From Xanthostigma xanthostigma (taxonomy: Eukaryota; Arthropoda; Insecta; Raphidioptera; Raphidiidae), in the NCBI GenBank assembly GCA_963575645.1, contig OY754469.1, positions 17,006,001 to 17,070,000 on the forward strand: a DNA stretch of 64,000 nt. Direction: 5' to 3'. The notes below the pieces were generated by a model that saw only the letters and a list, made by a program, of their open reading frames with translations, was not told the origin of the DNA and did no database searches. Shown here piece after piece: positions 49,331 to 59,656 of the stretch. The translations under genes and the position numbers were made by a program. Numbering within the stretch: position 1 is the stretch's first letter; each line of letters starts with the position of its first letter.

Positions 49331-52300
49331 AATCAACGGTAAATGGCAGATAATTTATATGTCTTAACATGAGATGAGTGACGATCTTATTATGAGATAA
49401 TATTCATTCATATTAATACAGTAGAATCTCACTAATCCGGCACTTCAATAGTCCGGTACGTCCAATAATCCGGCAACCTCCGCTCAAGTCTCCCTCACCC
49501 CTCCCTACTGTTATCTTTTTATGAAATGCTTTATTTATTTACATATTATGGATTTTTCTATACAATCCAATAATCCGAACATTCCAACAGTCCGGCACCC
49601 CCAATTTTTTGATAGTGTCGGATTAGTGAGATTCTACTGTATTGTGAAATAGATTTGTTAAACATTTTATACTGTCAATGATTAATTGTTAACTAAATAT
49701 TTCATTTACGTAGCCTTAAAACATTGCTCGATACCAATAAGTATAGTTGTAAAGGTTGTTTTAACTAGGGAAGTTAATGCCGTGAAAAGTTAATAATAAA
49801 ATTATGAAGAAGTTATTCTTATAAAAATAATGTGTGTATTATTTTTTAGGAAATTTTACATGCTTGGAAGTTGTGTTTATTTTGAAAAGAAGACTTGGTT
49901 ATTATTTATTTCACACTTACATTCCGACATGTTTGATAGTCATTATGTCTGTAAGTAACAAAATATAATTATAAATCACCTGTTTACGTTAAAATATTAT
50001 TTTCCAATTAAATTATTTTAACATATACTCGATTTTTTTTCTACATTTGAATAAAATTATATCACGATCAGCAGCACTCTCCGTTACGGACGTAAGCGCA
50101 TTCTTATTATGTCATTATATTTTTGAAAAAATAAAAATTCTAGCAGGAACTACTTCGATTATTTGAAAAGCAAAATGCTGGTACAGAGCCGAGAAGGTGA
50201 AGTGAAATTCGTCAAAAAAAAAAAAAAAAATCGAGACTTTTTGAGACTTTGGTGACGCGACTTACCAATAACAATCCTACAAATATATCAATAAACTATA
50301 GGTTCGTTCCAAGCAGTCAGCAAACGTTTTCGAAACCGTCACCCGCATGCGCAGTAGGTAAAACGAAGCTGTTAGTAGCGATTTTAAAACACGTTTTAGC
50401 TACTGCGCATGCGGGTGACGGTTTCGAAACCGTTTGCTGGCTGCTTGGAACGAACCTTATATAAACGAATCCATTCATTTTATATAGATTATTATATTAT
50501 TGATATAAGCTTTGTTCGCACAACAATCCCAAACCGTCAGCAAACTGACAACGCATGCGCATTTGCTTAAAAGCGTTCACATAATTTTAAGCAAATACGC
50601 ATGCGTCATGAGTGTGATAATTATAATTATCAATTATATCGCTAGAAGTTTCTTATTTTGCTCGAGCGTACCCATAGAGATATTACAATAGAGTACGCGA
50701 GAGAGCAGTGAACGTGTCTGCAATTAAGAGAAAGAACAGTCCCTTATTTTTATGGCAACTAATGATGCAAAACAATGGTGATTTGAGTAAACACATTTCT
50801 GTTTTTTTGTAGCGTTCTCTCTCTTAACTGAGGACACTTTCACTTATGGCAAGCATATACGCACTAGCGTACTCTACTTACTTATATCTCTACGAGCGTA
50901 CCACGACACATGCCTTTTTCATTAAAAATTATGATTTAACAAATATTATTGAATTTTATCTTAAGTGGGTGTCATTTTGGATAAAACCGGAAGCTGCTCC
51001 GGCGAGAGTTACCTTAGGTGTCACATCTCTTCTAACACTATCTACCCAGCATGCCAAGTCTCAGGCTTCTTTGCCACCAGTTTCCTATCTTAAAGCGGTC
51101 GATGCGTTTATGTCGGTTTGTACCATGTAAGTACCAACAATTTATTATTTTTAGTATGTTCTATTTAATGGTAGTGATGTGTCGCTCCTGAGCACGTCGT
51201 TCCTTTCTCGGAGCGAAGCGAGTCGCTCTTTTTTTTGTGAATGACTCACTCCGAGCGCCATTGCTCTGTGCTGAGCTATTCTGTACTGTTGCATTCGCAC
51301 ATTTACAGAGCGCACACAGCACAGGCCACGGAGGCACTAGTGAATTTTGCACGTCGGAGTTATCTTTGCTGAGCATTTAATGTTGAATGACACACTGTAA
51401 GTCTAATAGTACTAAGCTTACAGTGACTTAAACCATCCCATTGACGTCGTTGCCAAAGATATAATATTGTAACAATAAACATTATTACTGTTAAGCTTTT
51501 ATTATATTTTATCAGAAATGCGAATAATATAAGATCAGAATCATATTAAAATGAGCTCAGAGCTGAGTGCGTGTATTGTGCTGTGCATTGTGCAATGCTA
51601 CATGTATAATGACAGTTCACATCTCTGCAGTATGCACTCTTGTGTAGTGCGTACTGTCTAGTGTCGCTCTTTTGAACGACTCGCTCTGAGCGACTCTTTT
51701 TAGTGAGCGGAGCGCACGGAGCCATCTCCCAATAAAGAGTCATGTGGACACATCACTATTTTAATGGTACTGTTTTAGGTACACACCGTCAATCTATTAA
51801 ATATATACGACTCATCTGACACAATGCAATGCCTTGAATTTGTAACCAATTTTGTGTTCTATCTAGTTGTACATTAAACTCTCCAAAACCACCACTATCC
51901 CGACGCTTATGAAAACTGTATCAGCAACAGCTATGATGACGTGTTTTTTGGGGTTTCGTACCCGGAGGGTGCCCAACGGGACCCTATTACTAAGCTTCTT
52001 CTGTCCGTCCATTTGTCTGTCAGCGGGCTGTATCTCATGAACCGTAATAGGTAGAGAGTTGAAATTTTCACAGAGTGTGTTTTTACATTGTCGCTATATA
52101 ACAACAATATTTTATACTATACAGTATACATGTTACGGTTAATACAAGAAAGTAGTTAATTCGCGAATTAATCGGCTAATTACCCGAATTAATCAATTCT
52201 TGACGTTGGTTAATTCGGGTATTAGCCGGTTAATTCGCCAATAAACTACTTTCTTGTATTAACCGTAACATACATACACAAACCGCAACAACGTGCTACG

Positions 52301-55300
52301 CAGGTACGTAGTGACAGTTCTAATACAAAACAAGCGTCTGCTAACGGTGCGTTTATACAGCAGTATACTCGATCACTTATTAAAATATAATTATGAGAAC
52401 TTTTGCATACAGCACGCTACGACCACTAGGCTATCAGATATAGCTACGGTGTACAGTACAGTTCAGATAGTTCATTTTAACTCATTGCAATTATACACTT
52501 AGTTGGTAAACTGACCGCGATCTATGTCGATGTATGGGGACAACAGTTTTCCAACGGCAAGGCGGGCAAAATCTTTGAGACTCGATTCCCGTGACGGACA
52601 AACTATTTACGTACTTACAAGTTTGTACGGAACCCTCGGTGCACAGGTTCGACTCGCACTGGGTCGGTTTTTTATTTATTCATTTAATTAAAAAAGAAAA
52701 TTCATGAAAAATGATTTTATTTGGTTTAACAAATTCAAGGTACCTACAAAGTATTTGATGTGTGGCTACGTGCAAAAAAAATAAAAGCTTTCTAATTTTC
52801 TTGTCTAAGCGCAGGAAAATAAGAATAGAAATAGCGAGGAAAATTACACTGAACGGGCTTATAGATGTTCTTTTGTTAATATCCGTAGACCATAGCTGAT
52901 GCGACGTAAAACCACTGATAATTTTTTGTGAAAACGGCAAATAATAGAAAATAATACTCACATTCATTTTTGAATTAACCGTTTTGTTATCAAAAATCCG
53001 TGATGTATATGTTACGGTTAATACAAGAAAGTAGTTTATTCGCGAATTAACCGACTAATACCCGAATAACCAACGTCAAGGATTGGTTAATTTGGGTAAT
53101 TAGCCGATTAATTCGCGAATTAACTACTTTCTTGTATTAACCGTAACATATACATTTTCCAAACTGAGAAACTTTGACTTCTAGTAATTTAGTGTATTTT
53201 TAAATCTTTCACAAGAACACAAAATTAAAAGAAAAGTGAATAGTACACAATTAAACGCACTTACACAAAACTTTAGAAACATTAATAATCGGAGTAACAA
53301 ATTCACAAATGTTGTACAGTTTTATAAAAAATGCATGCTTCAGAAATTCGACACTCGGGAAAATGGTTAGCGCGTGCAGTCTGCGCGCTTCTGCACAATT
53401 TCTGTTAGCTTTACCGTAATTATTTTTTGTAAAATACGGCATACTGTTTTATGACTATCACGGTAAAGTAATCGGTAATAACTGATTTATAAAATTGTGC
53501 ATTTGATCTAAATTTTAAAGCAGTTACATAATCAGTGATCAAGCTGTGTCTTTGAGTGCATAATACACTATGAAATTATCCAGTGGAGGGTACACAATTA
53601 TTTTTCATTTTTTTTTCTACAAAATAAACCTTCCGATATCTTTAACACTTAAGGATAGGGATTATTTAAAATTATTGAAGATTTGTTGAATTTTTTTTAA
53701 CTGTTTCTGAATGAAAAAGAAACGTAATAAACACTTTTACATTTAAATTGAAAACCTCAAAAGTTGAAAATTTGTGATATCATGTCATATTTTTTATTTT
53801 TAGGCGCGATTAGCGTAAGCTAAAGCGCCTTATATGTACTCGCTTTGTCTGTGAATCTGTGAGTCACGCTTTTTGTATCCAGCGTACAGCCCAAACGCCT
53901 TAACCGATTTTAAAAAACTTTTTTTTGTTCGATTCGTCTCCGGGTAACTTAAATCCTAACGTCGCCCGATTTTTGAATTTTGACCCCAGAGGGGAGCAAT
54001 AAAGAAAAAACAAAGTTTTTTGCTTATAACTCACTCAATTTAAATCAGATCGGTTCGAAACCTGTCTTAAACGAAAGAGGAGAAAATTTTACATAAATTT
54101 CGTACAACAGAATTTGCCAAAACAGGTTTTTTATACAAATTTATTTAGAAATAAATTCAATTTGATATAATCGATGGCAAACATCTTTCGGTTATCTCTC
54201 TCTGTTGCACGGTTTAATATGGTAATATAAAGATTACGTTTGTTCTGTCTTAAATTAAAACGATTGCATTTGTTCAAAAACGGATGGCATTTCAAATATT
54301 TGTGAAATGCAACGCCTTCTGAGTTAACAATATGAATAACTAATTATTAGAACATAATACTTTGACAGACGCAAACGTCATTTTTGACATTTCTTACCAT
54401 TCCGACACCACGGATGAGCGGATTGAAACCAAATTTTGGGAGGATGTTTGATATGCAAATATGAAGTGGCCTATTGTTTTTTGGGAGCATCGGCGCATGC
54501 GTAAAAGAGTATATCTTTTATAATGTTGTTTTATATAATAATAATATAGTTTTTAAAAAGACTTATTATTTTATCTATTTTTACATGAAAGTTTTGTAAA
54601 TTTTTTGGGGAAAATCGGCGCATGCGCAAAAGAGATATGGGCTATGACGTTGTTTCTTATATAATAATGCTTTACATTTCATAAGGTTGATTATTCTATC
54701 TGTCTTACAAGAAAGTTTTGTAATTTATTTTTGGGGAAAATCGGCGCATGCGCAAGAGATATTATGTGCTATAACGTTTTTTATATAACAATGGTAAAAT
54801 TTTTTTAGCGGCTTATTATTCTATCTGTTTTACAAGAAATTTTTATATTTTATTTCGGGAAAAATCGGCGCATGCGCATCAGAGATATATGTTATTACAA
54901 GAAAAATAAAATAATAATAAAAAGAAAGTTTTTATTGAAATGTACCAAAATGGAAATATAATTATTTTAATAATTTAGGGTAATAATTATAAAAAAGTTG
55001 GTTGTGACTAATTATTAATAAATTATTAAAATGATTTTTTCCTTTCTGTGTTTCAATATTTTCAACTGTAATTTTTTTCGTAGAATAAGTTAATTAAATT
55101 ATATTATTAAGCTCAAAGTGTCGTTAAAAATATACTACAATTTTCAAACATAACGCCGGGGTATATTTTATAGAATTTCGCGCCTTGTAATTCTTGAATT
55201 ACTTGTGTCTTCAGACAATATTTTTCTTTGTGTTTATGTTTTAGATTCGTGTTCATGGCTCTGATGGAGTATTGTTTGGTTAATATTGTACTGGGTGACC

Positions 55301-56656
55301 ACGATGCACCTAAACCGCCAGGCGAACCAGCTAAAGTGGATAAAATTTATGATTTGGCTTCTAAAGTAAGTATAGTATGTTTTCATAAAGTGTTCATAAA
55401 TAATTAATTATTATTATTGATACATGAGTCGGCAGTGTTGATTTGACAAAGACTTTAGAATGTGATCATATGATTACAGTTTCCATACATCAAGAGCACT
55501 CTAATGTCGTATTCAAACTCCCTGTCATCTAGATTCTAGAACATTAGATTGGGCGTGTTTGGCCGAAGTAAGTACTTACTAAACTTAGTAAGCCAGTTAG
55601 CATAAAAAAATTAAAATCTTACAAGCTGATTATAGCGCTTTTCGGCCAGGACAGACTTATATTGGCTTAACATAACACAAAACACCGGTTTACGTTATAT
55701 CCCGTACATAACCTCATAGACTGAATATAATTGACAGTACTAAATTTATCAATTATTAATTTATATTGAGTGCTTGTGTATCTGAACAATGACAGGTCTG
55801 TTCCTGTCTGTTTTGTTTACATCAACAATAAGCAAAATGGCGTCTTATATTAAGTCATGCTTACTGCGTTAGCACTTATTTTGTGTCCCGGCCGAAAATT
55901 TTGTAAGTATAGTGAGTGACTTACTAGATTTAGTAAGTACTTACTTCGGTCAAACACGCCCATTGTATTCACCCAAAAACAAATGATTGTTGTACATAGA
56001 AAAAGACTTTCCAAGCTAAATTTTGATCAAAATACGTATAGAGAAATGCTGTTTCGAAAGGAAACTGTACAAAAAATACATGCATATGTTACGGTTAATA
56101 CAAGAAAGTAGTTAATTCGCGAATTAATCGGCTAATTACCCGAATTAACCAATCCTTGACGTTGGTTAATTCGGGTATTAGTCGGTTAATTCGCGAATAA
56201 ACTACTTTCTTGTATTAACCGTAACATATACACACAGTTTAAGAGAAATATCGTTTCGAACGATCAATTATTTTTCGAGCAGGATCGATTTAGAACTCTA
56301 CAATGCTCTTCATATGGAGAAATATGTAGGTTCACAATCTAAAGTTATTGTCAAATTAGCTTTTTTGACAGTGCTTTCCGCAACTGAGCATTAACGTGTT
56401 GATTGTATTTTCGAAACAGAATGAACTGTACAGAACTTTTTGATACATGGATATTGGTAACTTAGTGGTGGTTTTGTTTTAGGAGAACGCATTGTTGCTA
56501 ACCGGACAACCAAAACCTAAACCGGTGAAGTTAACACCAGCTCAAAGAAGCCGCAATAGAGCCATTAATATCGATCGCTTTTCAAGAGTATTTTTTCCTT
56601 TCCTGTTCGCAGTTTTAAATGGAACTTACTGGGTTATGTTTGCTGAATACATCTAA
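43361..56656 (+). CDS. Cys-loop ligand-gated chloride channel subunit (GlyR/pHCl/CG12344-like), missing N-terminus
   Basis: Pentameric anion channel subunit of the plasma membrane. Exons: 43361-43505, 43589-43671, 48170-48313, 48390-48472, 48542-48676, 49850-49950, 50966-51126, 55245-55365 and 56483-56656, about 382 codons, phase kept. The ligand-binding part includes WLKNMWRPDSFFKNAK. The Cys-loop is CAMNFLIYPHDTQEC with 13 residues between the cysteines. A second pair, CTQVYSTGNFTC, is typical of glycine, glutamate and histamine chloride channels. M1 spans YIPTCLIVIMSWVSFWI; M2 starts with PAR (PEAAPARVTLGVTSLLTL), the anion-selectivity signature; M3 is AVDAFMSVCTIFVFMALMEY; the M3-M4 loop is short; M4 ends WVMFAEYI. 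The M2-M3 phrase STQHAKSQASLPPVSY recalls the insect CG12344/hodor group, but ligand (protons, zinc or amine) cannot be read here. The 5' exons are not found. Introns of 4.5 and 4.1 kb are filled with transposons. Confidence 0.93.
43722..45141 (+). mobile_element. PIF/Harbinger-like element with MADF fragment, split by a hAT
   Basis: TIRs GTAGGCCTCTCGTTAACGAC and GTCGTTAACAAGAGCCTAC. Reading across the inner hAT, a frame at about 44003 gives an N-terminal piece like the MADF domain encoded by PIF/Harbinger partners (MDLLISLVHNR, then DKTLENY), ending in a stop. Remnant only. Lies in the large intron of the channel gene. Confidence 0.7.
44078..44947. mobile_element. hAT-type element nested in the Harbinger-like element
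   Basis: Ends CAGGGCTGCCAGATTT and ATCTGGCAGCCCTG, exact 8 bp duplication GACAAGAC at 44070-44077 and 44948-44955. Subterminal AAATCCGTT repeats at both sides. No transposase frame. Confidence 0.92.
45232..45426. mobile_element. Tourist-like palindromic MITE
   Basis: GGCCTAGCACACATGAAGAG and its complement at the right end, arms paired almost throughout (GTTCAACGCGCGTT, ATAACTGTTTATATGATAAC). A 3 bp TTA duplication at 45229-45231 and 45427-45429 fits PIF/Harbinger mobilisation. Confidence 0.87.
45427..46820. other. Channel-gene intron sequence
   Basis: No exon. A hairpin CAAAGATGCGTGCGTCGCGA with its complement lies at 45966-46003. Otherwise AT-rich, with no assigned element. Confidence 0.45.
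46870..46915 (-). ncRNA. Hammerhead-like motif E-left
   Basis: Minus strand; as E-right, but the ACGTC after GAA is ACTTC, breaking the palindrome. Helix I and the six-pair helix II are unchanged. Confidence 0.5.
47083..47128 (+). ncRNA. Hammerhead-like motif E-right
   Basis: Helix I GCCT (47083-47086) with AGGT (47125-47128). Core TTGATAA, extra T, helix II GTCTAC (47095-47100) with GTAGAC (47111-47116), GAAAC and GTC. It has the longest helix II. The core differs from CUGANGA at C3 and G8. Confidence 0.55.
47329..47669. mobile_element. hAT-type MITE
   Basis: Ends CAGGGATGACCAATTAG and CCGTTTGGTGACCCCTG; exact 8 bp duplication GTGTAGTG at 47321-47328 and 47670-47677. Non-coding. Confidence 0.9.
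48840..49328 (+). mobile_element. 5'-truncated non-LTR retrotransposon (CR1/Jockey-type), 3' end
   Basis: A frame at 48867-49169 encodes a tail like those of LINE reverse transcriptases (SQFQKSFSYVAPKLLNDMSQ), followed by a 3' UTR with a hairpin (GATCAAACTCTAGTTTGATC) and an (ATT)n tail at 49300-49328. The 5' border is uncertain. It inserted in the sense direction in a channel-gene intron. Confidence 0.82.
48867..49169 (+). pseudogene. LINE reverse transcriptase C-terminal fragment
   Basis: About 100 residues; the HSSQFQKSFSYVAPKLLND phrase is characteristic of the end of the CR1/Jockey ORF2, before the stop and the UTR. The polymerase palm and the endonuclease are absent, so it is dead. Confidence 0.8.
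49419..49639. mobile_element. Tigger/pogo-like MITE
   Basis: TIRs CAGTAGAATCTCACTAATCC and GGATTAGTGAGATTCTACTG flanked by TA. Inner TAATCCGGCA-type repeats. Related in style to 12408-12920 but with different ends (AGAATCTC against AGAGACGC). Confidence 0.87.
50301..50457. mobile_element. Palindromic MITE, GTTCGTTCCAAGCAG family
   Basis: GGTTCGTTCCAAGCAGTCAG and GCTGGCTGCTTGGAACGAAC are the ends; closely related to 11219-11373, with CACCCGCATGCGCAGTAGG inside. TA flanks the ends. Confidence 0.88.
50510..50910. repeat. Two small inverted repeats
   Basis: GCATGCGCATTTGCTTAAAA with TTTTAAGCAAATACGCATGC at 50545-50605, and GCTCGAGCGTACCCATAGAG with an imperfect complement near 50875-50900. They occupy the intron just before the M2 exon. 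Origin unknown. Confidence 0.55.
51172..51758. mobile_element. Probable hAT-type element
   Basis: Ends TAGTGATGTGTCGCTC and GTGGACACATCACTA. Flanks read TTTAATGG and TTTTAATGG, an 8 bp duplication with one extra base. Inner GAGCGACTCGCTC-like repeats. No transposase frame. Confidence 0.72.
51941..52672 (+). repeat. Dispersed element starting TTTCGTACCCGGAGGGTGCC, split by a MITE
   Basis: Starts GGGGTTTCGTACCCGGAGGG and ends TACGGAACCCTCGGTGCACA, GGTCGGTTTTTT. I recognise this head and tail as a repeat type that is very common in moths and butterflies; it also occurs in other insects. The middle holds palindromic MITE P1 (52131-52270). Confidence 0.65.
52131..52270. mobile_element. Palindromic MITE P1, copy 1
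   Basis: TGTTACGGTTAATACAAGAA and the exact complement at the other end. The entire 140 bases fold back, with ATTCGCGAATTA and GGTTAATTCGGGTATTAG inside. Flanked by TACA on both sides. Confidence 0.92.
53010..53148. mobile_element. Palindromic MITE P1, copy 2
   Basis: 139 bases, nearly identical to copies 1 and 3; flanked by TATA on both sides, suggesting a TA-centred target. Only 740 bases from copy 1. Confidence 0.92.
53795..54900 (-). repeat. Repeat family X, diverged reverse copy D with tandem GCGCATGCGC units
   Basis: Matches the X interior (TTTAAATCAGATCGGTTCGA, AACGAAAGAGGAGAAAATTT) in reverse. The right half has four units of about 125-135 bases, each with ATCGGCGCATGCG at 54488, 54615, 54742 and 54868. 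It begins with a GGCGC hairpin at 53803. Lies in an intron of the channel gene. Confidence 0.75.
55551..55961. mobile_element. MITE with GGGCGTGTTTGGCCGAAGTA ends
   Basis: TIRs of about 45 bases, GGGCGTGTTTGGCCGAAGTA and its near complement. ATT occurs on both sides (55548-55550, 55962-55964), while the uninterrupted paralogue at 2683-2990 has a single copy, so the duplication is 3 bp. Non-coding. Confidence 0.87.
56087..56226. mobile_element. Palindromic MITE P1, copy 3
   Basis: Third near-identical copy within 4 kb; TGTTACGGTTAATACAAGAA ends; flanked by TA. Inserted in the R repeat of the last channel intron. Confidence 0.92.
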
Positions 56657-57860
56657 ATTTTTCGTTTACGCTAACAAAATGTATAATATTAAAGTTTTTA
56701 TTTTTCATGAATAGACAATATTTAGAACACCGCGGTTGCTTGTATTCCAGACTTCAAAGAAAATAAATTTTATTTTCATTTTTCTTGTGATAGTTTACTT
56801 TGCGTTTCTTTTTGAAAATAACCGATTTATTTCAAAACATTTTGAAGTAGGTAATTAGTTTTATTTATTGCAATAGCTGATACATTTCAAGTTAAAAACT
56901 AGATTGAAATAAACAACAATTTGTAGTTTTTGCTATTAAAATAATTTTTCAAAGCTTGAACTAGATATGCTAACCGTTTTTACTGTTTCTATTTATAAAT
57001 AAGTTATAAACAACTTTTCAAATATTGCTGCTGTCAATGCATTTTAATAATAATGTAGTTTAATTAAAATCAGTATTGTTATCAAACTCTGAAAACACGT
57101 GAAGACATTTTAAGAGAACTCGAAGTCGAAAAATTTATCATTCCGAAACTTTTTGATCAATATATTTTTTAATTACAGTAATATTCAAATTTATATTTAT
57201 ATTAAAATTTGGTCTCAGAAAAGTATTCACTCTTTCTATTTTCAATTTCAATTGAAGGATTTCTCAAAAGTTAAAAATCTATAGATAAACTATAAACACA
57301 TGATTTTGCTGAGGCTATAAATTTTCTTGCTATTTTTCATTAAAACAATTATTTTTCCTTACTATTTTGTTTAAAAAAATGGCAGTTTATTAAACCAAAA
57401 CAGAACCTCTTAATTGATTACTTTAAAACTTTTTATCTAATATAAAAAACTAAGCTCATCAGATAATGACAAAGAATCTTTATGTTAATTGTGAAACAAT
57501 GGTTGACCGCTTCGTTGAAACCATTTATTATATAACCATGATAATAATAATTAATTATAGTCACCGAAGTGTAGATATACCTACTTAATTATATTATTTT
57601 ATTTTAAGAGTATTTGTAAAATTTAAAATCTCACTGTTTCAAATTATTCCAAGTTAAAAAAGATACGCACTGTTTTACTCAATATATGAGATGCAAAACT
57701 ATAATAATCTATCAACATGTAACTATTAAAGAGAAAATAATATAAAATATTATAAATGAAAAACCAACTACGCTACTTGACATTTATAGTTCAGTCAGAA
57801 TGTACTTTGAGATTGGAAAGTCCCATTATGTGAGTGCCCTTTTGGGGTCTGATGGGTGGC
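56657..57860. other. 3' UTR of the channel gene and spacer
   Basis: AATAAA at 56762-56767 would end a 3' UTR of about 110-130 bases. The remainder is AT-rich, without gene or clear repeat. Confidence 0.5.
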
Positions 57861-58045
57861 GGGTCACTCTTGAATATCCTGACAAACTATCTGCAAAATC
57901 TGCCGCAGGCTCTTGCCACTATCTTGCAGAAGGGTTTTTTTGAAATTTCGACTCGTATTGGTTATATATAAAAATTAAAAATGGCGACGAAGATCGGTAG
58001 CGTATTTTGCAGAAAGATTGTCAGGATATTCAAGAATGACCCTTC
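57861..58045. repeat. Imperfect inverted repeat
   Basis: GGGTCACTCTTGAATATCCT and its near complement at 58017-58042 (TTGTCAGGATATTCAAGAAT) with inner CTGCAAAATC/GATCGG-type sequence. Probably an old MITE. Confidence 0.6.
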
Positions 58046-58186
58046 CTATCAAACTTTAAACGGTCGCTCTTTAAGCTGTAAGAAATAAATAACAGAATTT
58101 AGTTTTTATAGAAAATATATTTCAGTTCATTAATACAATCGATGCGTATTTTACCCTGTCTCAACACAGAATGCCATCTGTATATA

Positions 58187-58347
58187 TGCTACGGTAAATG
58201 TAAACTCTTGGGAAATGTACACTTTTACCGTAAAATGTGCCGGACAATGTGTACATTAAATGTAGATATTGCGGCAAATGTACACATTGTCCGGCACATT
58301 TTACGGTAAAAGTGTACATTTCCCAAGAATTTACATTTACCGTAACA
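58187..58347. mobile_element. Palindromic MITE P2
   Basis: TGCTACGGTAAATGTAAACT and its complement at the end; GTGCCGGACAATGTGTACAT paired at the centre. TA-flanked. Terminal bases TGYTACGGT are shared with P1, so the two families may use the same transposase. Confidence 0.88.
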
Positions 58348-58448
58348 TATGTATTTTGTTATTTCGTGCCTCTTTTAACATGCACGGTTATTTGTATAAC
58401 ATAACAATTAAGTATAGATTAAACATTTGCATGGAGACACATAATATA

Positions 58449-59653
58449 GGGTGTATTCGTTTTGGGCTCTTCACGCTTTCAGCGCTGTCAAGCGGTGCTT
58501 TTAGTGTTTAAGTTGATACTGTAAGCGCTGCAAAGCGCGCTTATGCTTGAGTTCAAACGATCGGCACAACGTTCACAAATGCTTTACCTCTCGAGTTAGT
58601 GCAGCAAAAGCATCAGCGCCAAATCGTACTAACTACTAAAACGAACACAGTATTAAGTGTTTTGAGCGTTTATTCGTGTCATATTTAAGGCATCTTAACC
58701 TCAATTTTGTGTGTACTGATAGCAAGTGAAACTTAAAATTATTTTTTCTTTGCAAAATGGCAAATTCATTGCCATTAATTTGGAAGATCCATTATTGCTT
58801 TAAAAATTTCTAAATTATTTACATTTGCCTTTACATTTGCCATAATGATGCCAACTGACGTTTACTCGCGCTTATCGCAAAGCATAGATCCCAAAGCGAA
58901 CGGTATTTTAATGAGTAAGCCGCTGGTCTGCAATAAACGCCGTAGGTCGCATACAGCGTCACGCCATACGCCGCGTCTGTATGCTTACTATGGAAATGTA
59001 TACATACGGTCTCTTTTTCACGTTAAACGCAGCGTCCAAATGCCATCCGTCGTACCTAAATGTTGTAGGCAGCGTCTTTAGTTATTTTCGAGCATTGTAG
59101 CGTCACGGACGCTGTGAAATACGCCGCGCAATGAGTAGATTTGATAAAGACAAGGACGAGTTGTACCTATTGATATGTCATTTTTAACTAGTTTCAACAC
59201 GCTCATGAACTGTTCCCTTGACAAACGAAGATATTCCACAAACTTGATATTTTTGTTATTTATGTGTTTCAGCAACATGTTAAAACACCCTTCAGTATCC
59301 CTCCTCACAAATAATTCGTGTTTTCTTCGTCCCTTTTTGGGCAGTGACATTCTTAGGAGGTCATCGTCATCTTCCTCGAGTAAAAGAAGCGTTAAAATTG
59401 TTTTAGCATCCATTTTTTAACAAAACTAGTTGAAAGATCGAACTATACCTACTGACGACGAGCGATCTCCGCGCATGACGTTCTCTTTTTATAGTGACCA
59501 CTTAAGTCGCGAGTGACGTACTAACGTTGTACGCTACGTCAGCGAACGCTGGACGCAGCGCATGGCGTAAAAATTGCAGACCAGCGGCTAACAGTAGCGT
59601 TCAAAAGCCAAGACGAATGTCAATAGATCGCGCTGAAAGCGTGTAATGCACCC
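58449..59653 (-). mobile_element. PIF/Harbinger-like element, internally deleted
   Basis: TIRs GGGTGTATTCGTTTTG and GGGTGCATTACACG (read from the right), with CACGCTTTCAGCGC shared just inside. ATA lies on both sides (58446-58448, 59654-59656), a 3 bp duplication. It carries an N-terminal transposase fragment on the minus strand. Confidence 0.78.
59078..59413 (-). pseudogene. HARBI1/ALP1-like transposase N-terminal fragment
   Basis: 111 residues: after an acidic stretch (LEEDDDDLLRMSLPKKGRRK) comes FNMLLKHINNKNIKFVEYLR and LSREQFMSVLKLVKNDI, like the start of Harbinger (HARBI1/ALP1) nucleases. The DDE catalytic part is missing; the frame ends in unrelated sequence. The enclosing TIRs support a deleted Harbinger copy. 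Confidence 0.75.
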
Positions 59654-59656
59654 ATA

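Larger units (their letters stand above)
55440..56400 (-). repeat. Repeat family R, reverse copy with two nested MITEs
   Basis: Pieces at 55440-55550, 55962-56086 and 56227-56400 match 2683-2990 in reverse. The gaps are the elements at 55551-55961 and 56087-56226. Confidence 0.78.
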
